Made by a program: the position numbers and the translations under genes
NCBI GenBank assembly: GCA_014529675.2
Contig: CP076040.1
Location: 1,178,001-1,242,000 of the forward strand
Source: Opitutia bacterium ISCC 52
GTDB lineage: Bacteria; Verrucomicrobiota; Verrucomicrobiia; Opitutales; UBA2995
Direction of reading: 5' to 3'
Length of the DNA stretch: 64,000 bases
The notes under the pieces: generated by a model
Database searches by the model: none
The model's input: the letters and a program-made list of their open reading frames with translations, nothing else
Told to the model about the DNA's origin: nothing
In this document: positions 44,642-54,256 of the stretch, one piece after another
Layout: each line of letters starts with the position of its first letter
How positions within the stretch are numbered: the first letter of the stretch is position 1

Positions 44642-45039
44642 TTCGTTAATTGAGGAATGATTTAGAGGCGGCCTTGAGTGGGGGCGCATTTTTTTAATCA
44701 CTGATAGCAGATGAATGTTGATGTCTTCTACGGTTGTGGAGTGCAGAATTCGATTCTTTGTTGTAGGAGCAAATTTATTCGCGACCCTGGCGTAGATTGA
44801 ATTACGAGTCGCGAATAAATTTGCTCCTACAATTAGCTAGTTGCTCTTCAGCTTGTGATTTTTTCTCAGCTAAGAAATCGCTTTCAATTGTTGGATTGCC
44901 CCAATCGTGAGTGTTCAAAGTGATTAGAAATATTACCTAGTATCGGAAGTGGATTTTTTGCGCTAAAAGATCAGTGTAAATCGGTGCCATCATTGGTTTA
45001 TAATAAAACATCTTTAATAGCTAATTACTGCCTCTTTCC
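44642..45039. other. Intergenic region with a REP palindrome
   Basis: 398 bases between the convergent porin and LysR genes. Apart from the palindrome at 44761-44832, I see only AT-rich sequence and no ORF with family resemblance. Confidence 0.5.
44761..44832. repeat. REP-like palindrome, family B, perfect 25-bp arms
   Basis: Arms 44761-44785 and 44808-44832 are exact reverse complements (beginning TTGTAGGAGCAAATTTATTC) around a 22-base loop. Same word order as 37392-37465 (GTAGGAGC...TTTATTCGCGA). It lies between convergent genes. Confidence 0.8.
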
Positions 45040-45972
45040 TCACGCAATCTCCGTGATCACGTTATCAAGAATCATGTTCTCGATCGCACTTTCGCAGAGA
45101 CTGACGAAGGTTTCTTCGATCAAATTGAGTTTGCGTCCTTTTTGATAACTGATGCCCCAGCGTCGCTTCAGTTTGGTGCGGCCGAGAGGTAGACTGACTA
45201 GAGAATGTGCTTCCAGTTCATTCCTGACAATCCAAGGTGCGAGAATACCAACACCCATACCGATTTTTACCAATTCCTTGATGGCCTCCATACTCCCGAG
45301 TTCGATGAAACGATTAATCTTCAGCTCTTCTTTGTTAAAGTAGTTTTCGATTAGTCGGAAGGTATAGCTGCCCTTATTGTAGAGCACAAAGTTTTCATCC
45401 GCAATTTCATTTCGTTTGACCCGCGACGCGACTGCCCAGGGGTGAATAGGCGAGGTAATGAAGCGTAACTCGTCCTGGAATAGTGGATGGAAGGTACATT
45501 TGTGAATGCCTTCAGGTGCCATAGTAATGCTGATGTCTGTCTTGTTTTCACAAACTTCGTCAACGGCATTGGGTGTATCAGCGGAAACGATCGTAATCTG
45601 GCACTTTGGAAAGCACTGTTTAAGCTCCCGCAATACCGGTGGCAAAATATACTGGCAGGCCGTGGTGCTGGCTCCGATGCGGAGTCGACCTCTCCCTCGT
45701 TGGTTCAACTCATCCATTTCTAACCTTGCTGCTTCCATATCTTTCAATATCTGAAGGGCGGATGGAAGAAATCGTTCACCTGCTTCGGTGAGGTGCGATT
45801 TTTTGCCGACCCTGGCAAAAAGTTTACACCCCAAGTCTCCTTCCAGGCTTTTTATGGAATGAGAAATGGCCGATTGGGTCACAAATAGACCTTTGGCCGT
45901 CTCTGTAAAGCTACCGGACATGGCCAGTGCAGCGAAGGCCAAGAGTTGTCTGCTATCGAGTGGTGTGGTCAT
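45040..45972 (-). CDS. LysR-family transcriptional regulator
   Basis: About 310 residues from the ATG at 45972 (another ATG at 45984 is possible; 46077 would overlap the divergent gene). The N-terminal helix-turn-helix reads FVTQSAISHSIKSLEGDLG, and the effector domain has GRLRIGASTTACQYILPPVL. It resembles the CysL/CbbR-like branch. It is divergent from the NrtA-like gene at 46047, with 62-74 bases between starts, so it probably regulates that gene and itself. Confidence 0.92.
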   Translation of the reverse strand: MTTPLDSRQLLAFAALAMSGSFTETAKGLFVTQSAISHSIKSLEGDLGCKLFARVGKKSHLTEAGERFLPSALQILKDMEAARLEMDELNQRGRGRLRIGASTTACQYILPPVLRELKQCFPKCQITIVSADTPNAVDEVCENKTDISITMAPEGIHKCTFHPLFQDELRFITSPIHPWAVASRVKRNEIADENFVLYNKGSYTFRLIENYFNKEELKINRFIELGSMEAIKELVKIGMGVGILAPWIVRNELEAHSLVSLPLGRTKLKRRWGISYQKGRKLNLIEETFVSLCESAIENMILDNVITEIA

Positions 45973-46046
45973 AATGCGTGGCATATTTTGAGTATTACCA
46001 CCTCTGAATGAATTTTTTTCATCAAAACAATAGCTAGTGGCATGCC

Positions 46047-47165
46047 ATGGGCTTACAAATAGATGTGAATTCTGCAAAATCTGCTCAAAACAAGAAAACG
46101 ATAGCCTTTGGCGGCGGAATTATAAGGCGTCAACCCATTCGTTTGGGTTACATCCGATTGGTTGACTGTGCGCCTTTGGTCGTTGCGCAGGAATTCGGAA
46201 TCTTTCGAGACTTCGATCTTGATGTTCAATTAAGCCGAGAGGTGGGTTGGGCCTCTGTGAGGGACAAGATCGTATATGGTGAATTGGATGCATCTCAGGC
46301 TCTGGGCCCCATGGCCTTTGCCATCTCATTGGGCCTGGGATCCCTACAATGTGATTGCGTATCCGGTCTGGTGCTAAATTTTCACGGCAATGCCATTACT
46401 TTGTCTAATGAGTTGGCTCAAAGAGGTGTTACGGATGCTAGTTCCTTGAGAGATGAGGTGCTTCGAGCTCGGGATGAGAAAGTTTATACCCTCGGGGTTT
46501 TTTATAACCATTCGTCGCACAATTTCCTGCTTAGACAATGGCTAAAAAGTGGCGGCATAAACCCCGACAAGGAAGTGGAGATGGTTGTGCTTCCGCCCAA
46601 TCAGATGGTACGTAATCTCGCTGCCGGAACCATCGACGGGTATTGCGTCGGAGAACCCTGGAACTCGCTTGCCGTTCAAAAGGGGGTTGGATGGACTGTT
46701 CAGGTGAGCTCCGAACTTGTACCAGGACATCCTGAAAAAGTACTAATAGCTCGTCGGGAATTTGCTGACTATAAAGCTGAGGTGCACACGCATTTGATTT
46801 CCGCTTTGTTGGAGGCTTGTCGGTTCTGTCAGGATCCGGAGAACCGCTCAGATATCGTCGAAATGCTTTCGCAAAAAGCGTATTTGAATTGTTCAGCTGA
46901 ACTGATTGAGCCAAGTTTTTCTGGGCAGTATCAGCTTTCTAAGGACAGGGTTTCCAACTTTTCTGACTTTAATGTATTTTCCTCGGAGGATTCAAATGAG
47001 CCGACTCGGGAAAGAGCGCTCTGGATTCTTGATGGAATGGAAGAAGCGGGACAACTCGAAGGTTATCGTCTTGCGTCCACCAAGCTTGCTACCCGGGTTT
47101 TTAAACCTGAGATCTATCAGGCCGCCTGCGGGGTGGCCGGGAAGCTCTCTTCCGCGCGCCCTTAA
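46047..47165 (+). CDS. NrtA/CmpA-like binding protein without signal peptide
   Basis: A 372-residue protein of the nitrate/bicarbonate ABC-transporter binding-protein family (NrtA/CmpA/NasF). It has IRLGYIRLVDCAPLVVAQE near the start, the QALGPMAFAISLGLG block and the GYCVGEPWN motif, where the anion-binding site usually lies. There is no hydrophobic signal peptide, so it is likely cytoplasmic, as the sensor-like or NrtC-type forms are. No nitrate permease, ATPase or reductase is next to it. The divergent LysR suggests control by an anion such as nitrate. Confidence 0.83.
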   Translation: MGLQIDVNSAKSAQNKKTIAFGGGIIRRQPIRLGYIRLVDCAPLVVAQEFGIFRDFDLDVQLSREVGWASVRDKIVYGELDASQALGPMAFAISLGLGSLQCDCVSGLVLNFHGNAITLSNELAQRGVTDASSLRDEVLRARDEKVYTLGVFYNHSSHNFLLRQWLKSGGINPDKEVEMVVLPPNQMVRNLAAGTIDGYCVGEPWNSLAVQKGVGWTVQVSSELVPGHPEKVLIARREFADYKAEVHTHLISALLEACRFCQDPENRSDIVEMLSQKAYLNCSAELIEPSFSGQYQLSKDRVSNFSDFNVFSSEDSNEPTRERALWILDGMEEAGQLEGYRLASTKLATRVFKPEIYQAACGVAGKLSSARP

Positions 47166-47283
47166 ATAGCTTAGCGCAGTGATCTATGCATGCTGCTTCG
47201 CCCCAAATGGTTATCCAATCTGGTAAACTCGGTGAAGAACTGGCTGAAGCTTACGTTCAGAAGCTGCGCAAGTCGAAGTGTTA

Positions 47284-47862
47284 CTAAGCTAACGTGCATT
47301 GATCTTTCTGATGCTCAAGGAAACGATTTAACAACTCGATAAAACCGTGGGTCTGCCGTCGCTGGATCAGAACCGTGTAACTCATAGTCAATGGCTGTTC
47401 TGATAAGGAGTCGCTCACTTGGATTCAGGTCTGACCATCGAGAGAAGGATTACATTCTACATGAAAGGTGAAACCCGTTTCCGATTCCCAACTGATACCG
47501 GCTTGGATGGATTCGTTTAAAGAAACCGAAGTGATTGAATAAGGAGTGACTTCAACATCATCTAAATTACCGACATTTCCCAAGGACCAGATGCCGTTGA
47601 TCGAACCCTGAGGAGTTCCCAGACCATCTGTATAGTCGGTTGTGCCTATTTGTGTGGCCGTTCCAGTTGCATTGAATATAGTCGCAAATGGATTTGGGAC
47701 AGTGGAGTCATTATTGATATGATTAAAAAGCTGCCAACGGTCCTGCGACTGCCGAGAAGAGGCTCTTATTTGTACGCCGAACAGATCCTGTTGCGCTTGA
47801 TCAACTGAATATAGTGACAGGAATAGGCTTACGAAGAGAATTAGAGATGACTGCTTTTTCAT
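47284..47862 (-). pseudogene. Small secreted protein with in-frame opal codon
   Basis: Start at 47862 gives a signal peptide (SSLILFVSLFLSLYSVDQA). The protein continues with NESIQAGISWESETGFTFHV and ends at a TGA (47425-47427) after PSLDGQT. Past the stop the same frame reads IQVSDSLSEQPLTMSYTVL and RQTHGFIELLNRFLEHQK, then TAG at 47284-47286. Reading Trp at the TGA would give a plausible DGQTWIQVSDS, a common pattern in short repeat domains of extracellular proteins of this phylum. Nonsense mutation is the simplest view. Function unknown. Confidence 0.55.
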
Positions 47863-47986
47863 GGAGGGTGCTGATCGAATCGCCCTCGTTTTAGGGAGTA
47901 GGTCTTTTCTTGGCAAAATAAAATATTTAATGAACTTCTCTCCTTTTATACGTGCCACAATCGTAGTGGTTTGTTTGCCTGTTTCG

Positions 47987-48574
47987 ATGAATTTATCGGA
48001 TAAGTTTGAGGGAGCGGTAGCTGAATTCGACAGAATGAATGCTCAGGACCCCAAGCAGCGTGAAGTAAATGGAGAGCAAATACCTTACGAAGTATTTTTT
48101 GCTGATTGTATGACGCGTTGGATTCTCAGATTGAATCCCGAAGCATCTGAGGTCGTGCAGCTGGCGGCTCGTTGTCAGCATCTTTGTCGTTGGGAGATTC
48201 CTCGTAAGAGTTATCCAGAAGGTCGAGTGGGTTACTTAACCTGGCGGAAGGATCTAAAGAGCTTCCATGCTGAGAAGAGCGTCGAAGTACTTGGTAAGCT
48301 TGGCTATGAGGACTCAGTACTTGAGCGAGTGCGTGCTATAAACTTGAAGCAAGGTCTGGGGAAGGATCCCGAGGTTCAATTGGTTGAAGATGCCTTATGT
48401 ATGGTTTTTCTGGAGCAACAGTTCGATGACCTGATTGCCAAAACAGAAGAAGCCAAAATGGTTTCCATTATTCAAAAGACCTGGGTAAAAATGTCTGAGC
48501 AGGCTCAACAAGAAGCCTTAAAGCTAAAACTCAGCGAAGAGGGTGCTCGTTTGATTGGATTGGCGTTGAGCTAA
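47987..48574 (+). CDS. DUF4202 family protein
   Basis: A 195-residue protein, the usual length of the family, from the ATG at 47987 (upstream ATGs at 47930 and 47861 would add non-family residues). Family patterns: AAVAEFDRMNAQDP-like start, QLAARCQHLCRWEIPRKSYP, GYLTWRKDLKSFHAEKS, and QLVEDALCMVFLEQQF. DUF4202 genes are often found near nitrate or nitrite assimilation genes, which agrees with the NrtA-like neighbour. The biochemical role is unknown to me. Confidence 0.85.
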   Translation: MNLSDKFEGAVAEFDRMNAQDPKQREVNGEQIPYEVFFADCMTRWILRLNPEASEVVQLAARCQHLCRWEIPRKSYPEGRVGYLTWRKDLKSFHAEKSVEVLGKLGYEDSVLERVRAINLKQGLGKDPEVQLVEDALCMVFLEQQFDDLIAKTEEAKMVSIIQKTWVKMSEQAQQEALKLKLSEEGARLIGLALS

Positions 48575-48592
48575 GCCCATCGTTCATTGCTC

Positions 48593-49354
48593 ATGAAAGC
48601 CGACTTTGGAAAGACTGCTTCCGACTACCAGAAACACCGGGCTGGATTTCCGGATTCGTTTTTTAGCCGCCTACAGAACGAGGGACTGATTGAGGGATCA
48701 GAAACTTTAGTGGATGTGGGATCTGGGACTGGAACCGTCGCAAGAGGGTTGGCAAAGATAGGCTGCCAAGTCACTGCCATTGATCCTTCCTCTGAAATGC
48801 TCGGTGCTGCTTTAGGGATGGCCAAGGAAGAAGGCGTGGTGATCGATTGCCTTCAGGGCACAGCGGAGGAGACGGGTCTCAAGGATCATTGTGCCGATGT
48901 TGTAACGGCTGGGCAGTGTTGGCATTGGTTCGATCCTGAAAGTGCGTTCAAAGAGGTCCGGCGAATATTGAAACCCGGTGGCTTATTGTTAATCGCTCAC
49001 TTTGATTGGCTTCCCATCCATGGAAACGTGGTCTTGCATACGGAGAAACTGATCATGGAGAAAAATCCATCCTGGAATATGGGAGGTCAGGTCGGGGTTT
49101 ATCCTGAGTGGTTCAGGCATCTGAATGAAGGAGGGTTCTCAGATATCTGCAGCTTTTCCTATCAAGAGACGGTTAACTATTCTCACGAGGCTTGGCTTGG
49201 AAGGATCCGAGCAAGCGCCGGTGTGGTCGGATCCTTATCTGAAGAAGAAGTCGTCGCGTTTGACGAAGCGCATAAGCAGATGCTGGAGATACATTTCCCA
49301 GAAGATCTGCTTTCGATTCCGCATCAGGTGTTCTTCATTCACGGACGAAAATAA
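48593..49354 (+). CDS. SAM-dependent methyltransferase, UbiE/type 11
   Basis: A 253-residue class I methyltransferase. Motif I LVDVGSGTGTVARGLA (about residues 40-55), motif II IDPSSEML, and AGQCWHWFDPES as the post-motif with a His-Trp pair. It resembles the YafE/UbiE-type groups with DFGKTASDYQKHRAGFP at the start. Substrate not predictable. The ATG at 48593 is preferred over the TTG six bases upstream. The stop is close to a short intergenic region. Confidence 0.88.
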   Translation: MKADFGKTASDYQKHRAGFPDSFFSRLQNEGLIEGSETLVDVGSGTGTVARGLAKIGCQVTAIDPSSEMLGAALGMAKEEGVVIDCLQGTAEETGLKDHCADVVTAGQCWHWFDPESAFKEVRRILKPGGLLLIAHFDWLPIHGNVVLHTEKLIMEKNPSWNMGGQVGVYPEWFRHLNEGGFSDICSFSYQETVNYSHEAWLGRIRASAGVVGSLSEEEVVAFDEAHKQMLEIHFPEDLLSIPHQVFFIHGRK

Positions 49355-49407
49355 GTTTGCCCGGGGTTGACTCGGAATTTGGATAGAGATCCAATACTAG
49401 CTATTAA

Positions 49408-49794
49408 ATGGATATCGGAAATTTAGGACCTGGGCTCTACGAAGCTTCTTGGATCGGATTGGTCTTCAATTCGCATTCCGAGTGCTTCCAGTTGACCTTT
49501 GTTCTGTTTGCGAAGCCAGACTCCTCGAACAAGGCTGATAAGGTCACCAGGACCTTATGTTTGAATGAAAAATACGAGGAGTGGGTGACTGATTTTGCGA
49601 TTGCTGCTGGGCTTTGTTATTCCAAAAGCCAGCCACGGCAGTGCCTTCCAGGTAGCATTGATATCGATTGTGATGTATCGCTTAAGGCTCTGCCAGGCTG
49701 CACCAAGCGTGCGTGCATCCATCAGATACACCTTGAGGATGTTACCTTTGAAGTGCCGACCTCGACTGGCGTTCCAAAAATCTCGGAGAACTAA
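49408..49794 (+). CDS. Hypothetical protein, unknown
   Basis: A 128-residue ORF with a start at ATG 49408. It is not recognised. It has six cysteines, five of them spread through the second half (LCYSKS, RQCLPGS, DIDCDV, GCTKRACIH). No Shine-Dalgarno sequence and no signal peptide. It ends 7 bases before the convergent kinase gene stop, which is compatible with a real gene, but another reading frame is open over the same stretch, so the call is uncertain. Confidence 0.4.
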   Translation: MDIGNLGPGLYEASWIGLVFNSHSECFQLTFVLFAKPDSSNKADKVTRTLCLNEKYEEWVTDFAIAAGLCYSKSQPRQCLPGSIDIDCDVSLKALPGCTKRACIHQIHLEDVTFEVPTSTGVPKISEN

Positions 49795-49801
49795 AAGAGG
49801 C

Positions 49802-50962
49802 TTAAGCCGACAACTGTGTTTCCAGAGCCAAGGGGTAGGCGACCCGGAAGCAGGTGCCTTTCTTCTTGGTTGATTCTACCTCTACTGTGCCTTTGAGGAA
49901 ATACTCGGTAAGGAATTTGATGCTGTAGGTTCCCAGGCCACGAGTACTCGCTTTGGTCGAATAGTAAGGCTTAAACAGATGGCTTTGCATTTCTTCGTCT
50001 ATGACCGCTGGATTGTGAATCCAGAATTCGACGAGTCCTGTTGTTTTTCCTTCTCGGCAACCCAAGGTGATCACGTCTCCTGGCTTGGAAGCTTCTATCG
50101 CATTCTTAACAAGGTTAGTTAGAACACGGCGCAGGAGAACTGGGTCAGTTGAAAAGAGAATTTCTTTGGAATCCTGGGAGACCTGTAACTTTACTTTGTG
50201 GTCTTTCTCAACCGGATAGAAATGGGCTGCTAATTTTTGGATTTCTTCAAGGGCCTGAACATCACAGGGGTGTGCGGACATCTTTTTGAGCTCCATGGTT
50301 GCCACTGCTTGTTGGGCAGATACTTCGAGTCCCAGCTCTTTGGAGATCATGTTAATGTTCTCCGTCCAACGGTTGATACTCTCAGGGTTCGTATCCCCTT
50401 TCTTGCAGAATTGATTGAGCAGCTCTGAGTTGGCGATGACTTCGGTCACTCGATTTGCCAAGTCATGCATGAAAAGGTTCTGAAGTAACTCTCTCTGTTT
50501 CGTCTCGGTAATGTCCTGAACGGTCAGGAGAAGACGAGGTTTGCCGTCAGAAAAAATCTTTTTCAGGGATGCTTTCAGTACGAAGCTATCTTCCTCTGAA
50601 CTCGTGTATTCACATTCACCCTGAATACCCAGGTGCAAGTTCACATTCTTCGGGACGAGTCCTGACTCGAAAAAGCGCCCCAAGAGCTTAGCTTCTATAG
50701 AACCAGCAGCTCCGTTCCATTCATTGGCTTCAATCAGCTCGTTTAGGCGGTAACCTTCAACTTGAGATATTGAATACTTGTTCAGCCAGGATAATGCGCG
50801 CGCATTCGCTCGTATGATTTTGCCGTCTACACCCAATAGAAATACTGGGTCGGGCAAACCATTCAAATAAGGATCCGGCGTGTCTTGAGACAGAGTCGAC
50901 GTTGCATTCGAGAAGAATTCAATTCTCGTTGCTCCACGCGATAACACAGGTGGTAGGGCCAT
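49802..50962 (-). CDS. PAS-domain sensor kinase, soluble
   Basis: A 386-residue kinase with no membrane segment. A PAS domain spans about residues 30-160 (PDPVFLLGVDGKIIRANARA; QDITETKQRE at its end). The H-box is atypical: LFMHDLANRVTEVI, with His166 followed by Asp-Leu, the HisKA form seen in some cytoplasmic kinases. N-box NLVKNAIEAS and G2 GLGTYSIKFLTEYF complete the ATPase domain. No adjacent response regulator; probably an orphan that signals to one elsewhere. Confidence 0.87.
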   Translation of the reverse strand: MALPPVLSRGATRIEFFSNATSTLSQDTPDPYLNGLPDPVFLLGVDGKIIRANARALSWLNKYSISQVEGYRLNELIEANEWNGAAGSIEAKLLGRFFESGLVPKNVNLHLGIQGECEYTSSEEDSFVLKASLKKIFSDGKPRLLLTVQDITETKQRELLQNLFMHDLANRVTEVIANSELLNQFCKKGDTNPESINRWTENINMISKELGLEVSAQQAVATMELKKMSAHPCDVQALEEIQKLAAHFYPVEKDHKVKLQVSQDSKEILFSTDPVLLRRVLTNLVKNAIEASKPGDVITLGCREGKTTGLVEFWIHNPAVIDEEMQSHLFKPYYSTKASTRGLGTYSIKFLTEYFLKGTVEVESTKKKGTCFRVAYPLALETQLSA

Positions 50963-51364
50963 GGTTGATTGGATAAGTTGGTAAGGCTGGATAGGCCTCT
51001 GTCGTTGGGTTTGAGATTTCTTGCGGATCTCAATAGCTGGGGCAGGATTTGGTAAATGGATACTATTTAAGGACCAAAGTAACGACTTCTTTGCTTCAGA
51101 GAGCTCCCTTAGGCTCTTTTAGGGGTTTCCCTTAAGGCCTGGTTCGTAAACTCACTCTAATCGGAGCAGGGAAAGTTATTCACGCAGTTATTCACAGTGG
51201 AAATAGCGAGTTAGGTCCGCTTTGGCTAAGTCTCTTGAAAATGGCTGCCTGGAATCCCTGATTTCCTGAATGGAACCGGTTTTCAGGGCCCTGAATTTGG
51301 TGGAATCCTCGCTTGCATTTGGAGAAGTGAATACCCATTTTGTGCCGGTTTAATTTTTTGAGAT
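50963..51364. other. Intergenic region before asd with two DnaA-box-like words
   Basis: No gene seen. TTATTCACG (51176-51184) and TTATTCACA (51188-51196) are two direct DnaA-box-like words 12 bases apart. Otherwise AT-rich, ending in TTAATTTTTTGAGAT before the asd ATG. No dnaA or dnaN nearby, so an origin is not claimed. Confidence 0.35.
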
Positions 51365-52396
51365 ATGAACGACGGTTATTCTGTAGGTATTGTAGGAGCA
51401 ACGGGTGCGGTTGGCAAAGAGCTGATTCGCCTGTTGTATGAACGCAATTTCCCCATTGGAAATTTAAGATTGCTGGCTTCCGCCCGTTCTAAAGGTAAAA
51501 CCATTACCTACGAAGACCATTCCTTCGAAGTTGAGGAAGCGACCCCTGAGTCTTTTGACGACTTGGATATTGCTCTCTTCAGTGCTGGCTCAGGTATTAC
51601 GAAGGCCCTGGCCCGCGAGGCTGCGCGTCGTGGATGTGTGGTCGTCGATAACAGCTCTGCCTTCCGGATGGACGAAGAGGTCCCCCTTATAATACCTGAG
51701 ATCAATCCAGATGCGGCCAAAGCTCACAAGGGCATCATCGCAAATCCCAATTGTTCAACCATTGTGGCATTGATGGCTCTTTACCCGATGCACAAGGCGT
51801 TTGGATTGAAGCGTTTCTTTGCTTCTACCTACCAGGCCGTTTCAGGAACTGGGGCGGACGCCATTGTTGAATTGGACAATCAGGTGAAGGCTTTGGTAAA
51901 TGACCAGCCTGTTGAAAAGGAGGTCTATCCTCACCAGATCGCTTTCAATGTGCTGCCTCATGTAGATGTTTTCCTCGAAGACGGTTATACCAAGGAGGAA
52001 ATGAAAATGTTGAATGAGGGCAGAAAGATCATGGACTTGCCTGACCTTAAGGTTAGCTGCACTTGTGTACGCGTGCCGGTCTATCGTGCGCATTCCGTAT
52101 CCATTCAGGCTGAATTTGAGCGACCTGTAGAAGTGGCTGCTGCGAAAGAGGCTGTTTCAAACTTTCCAGGAAGTGAATTGTGCGACGACGTCGACCATCT
52201 TCAGTATCCCATGCCTATCGATTATTCTGAAAAGGTAAACTGTGGTGTGGGCCGAATTCGTAAGGACTCAGCTTTGGAAAATGGCCTCTCGCTTTGGGTA
52301 AGTGGAGACCAGCTTTGGAAGGGGGCAGCACTCAATGCTATCCAAATCGCTGAATTGCTTCACGAACGCGGTTGGGTCGGTATTACAGCCCAGTAA
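51365..52396 (+). CDS. asd: Aspartate-semialdehyde dehydrogenase
   Basis: A 343-residue cytoplasmic enzyme that makes aspartate-4-semialdehyde from aspartyl phosphate with NADPH, the branch point to lysine, threonine, methionine and diaminopimelate. VGIVGATGAVGKELIRLL is the dinucleotide-binding start and IANPNCSTIVALMAL holds the catalytic Cys. The substrate-binding block SGTGADAIVEL and C-terminal GVGRIRKD agree with the bacterial monofunctional family. Upstream of tRNA-Val and ilvN; no strong Shine-Dalgarno sequence. Confidence 0.96.
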   Translation: MNDGYSVGIVGATGAVGKELIRLLYERNFPIGNLRLLASARSKGKTITYEDHSFEVEEATPESFDDLDIALFSAGSGITKALAREAARRGCVVVDNSSAFRMDEEVPLIIPEINPDAAKAHKGIIANPNCSTIVALMALYPMHKAFGLKRFFASTYQAVSGTGADAIVELDNQVKALVNDQPVEKEVYPHQIAFNVLPHVDVFLEDGYTKEEMKMLNEGRKIMDLPDLKVSCTCVRVPVYRAHSVSIQAEFERPVEVAAAKEAVSNFPGSELCDDVDHLQYPMPIDYSEKVNCGVGRIRKDSALENGLSLWVSGDQLWKGAALNAIQIAELLHERGWVGITAQ

Positions 52397-52495
52397 ATTT
52401 GGTCGTGAAAAAGCGTGGAATCTGAGCTCAGAACTTTTTGGATTTAGTGCTTGATTACGAACAAAACAGATGGCTTCCTATCCCACCTTATTTGG

Positions 52496-52572
52496 GGGCG
52501 AATAGCTCAGTTGGTTAGAGCACCTCGTTTACACCGAGGGGGTCGGCGGTTCGAATCCGTCTTCGCCCACCA
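52496..52572 (+). tRNA. tRNA-Val (TAC)
   Basis: Acceptor GGGCGAA / TTCGCCC, D-arm GCTC...GAGC, anticodon stem CCTCG / CGAGG with loop TTTACAC (anticodon TAC), T-arm GGCGG-TTCGAAT-CCGTC, discriminator A and encoded CCA (52570-52572). It lies between asd and ilvN. Confidence 0.96.
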
Positions 52573-52590
52573 TTCTAAAGATCCATCCAC

Positions 52591-53085
52591 ATGAAACACA
52601 CAATATCCGTTCTGGTTGAGAACAAGTTTGGAGTGTTGGCCAGAGTTGCCGGCATGTTCAGTGGTCGAGGTTTCAACATTCACTCGCTTAATGTTGCTCC
52701 GACTCACGATCGTACTCTTTCACGGATCACCGTAGTGGCGGTCGGAGACGATCAGGTCCTGGACCAAATTATAAAGCAGCTCAATAAGCTGGTTAACGTG
52801 ATCCAGGTATTGGATTTTAAACGTGGCGAGGCCGTTGAGCGCGAATTGCTTCTAGTTAAACTAGCTGCAGATTCAGATAATCGCTCTGAGATTATTCAGA
52901 TTTGCGACATTTTCCGCGCCAAAATTATCAATGTTAACAAGGATTCACTCATCCTTGAGCTAACTGGAGACGAAGGAAAAGTCCGTGCGTTTCTAGAGAT
53001 GATTGAGCAATTTGAAATTCTCGAACTTTCCCGCACCGGAAAATTGGCCCTCGAACGGGCTAAGAATTCTAAACCGGCGCAGTAA
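52591..53085 (+). CDS. ilvN: Acetolactate synthase small (regulatory) subunit
   Basis: A 164-residue ACT-domain subunit that regulates acetohydroxyacid synthase in valine, leucine and isoleucine synthesis. TISVLVENKFGVLARVAGMF followed by GRGFNIHSLNVAPTHD is the ACT domain; the second half has GEKVRAFLEM-like helices. The catalytic subunit ilvB/ilvI is not adjacent, it should be elsewhere. It is followed by ilvC at a distance of 39 bases, so they probably form one unit. Confidence 0.95.
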   Translation: MKHTISVLVENKFGVLARVAGMFSGRGFNIHSLNVAPTHDRTLSRITVVAVGDDQVLDQIIKQLNKLVNVIQVLDFKRGEAVERELLLVKLAADSDNRSEIIQICDIFRAKIINVNKDSLILELTGDEGKVRAFLEMIEQFEILELSRTGKLALERAKNSKPAQ

Positions 53086-53121
53086 CCCAAGTTTTATTCA
53101 AGCACCTTACAGCCTCTGTAA

Positions 53122-54150
<1,029 letters not shown>

Positions 54151-54176
54151 GGTTCATTTCTGATTTTTAAGATTTT

Positions 54177-54217
54177 AAGCGCGAAGACTCCCTGAGGTCT
54201 TCGCGCTTTTCTTTTTT
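54177..54217 (+). terminator. Rho-independent terminator of ilvNC
   Basis: Perfect 12-bp arms (AAGCGCGAAGAC at 54177-54188 and GTCTTCGCGCTT at 54197-54208), loop TCCCTGAG, followed by TTCTTTTTT. It ends the ilvN-ilvC unit. Confidence 0.93.
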
Positions 54218-54256
54218 AAGTACCGACTCTAAGACTATCCATTCGAATCATTTGTT

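Noticed and set aside
47186-47287. 33-codon ORF containing GKLGEELAEAYVQKLRK, slightly like the start of YraN (UPF0102)
   Set aside because: Too short, overlaps the end of the opal-broken gene on the other strand, and the similarity is weak. Could be a fragment but I would not annotate it.
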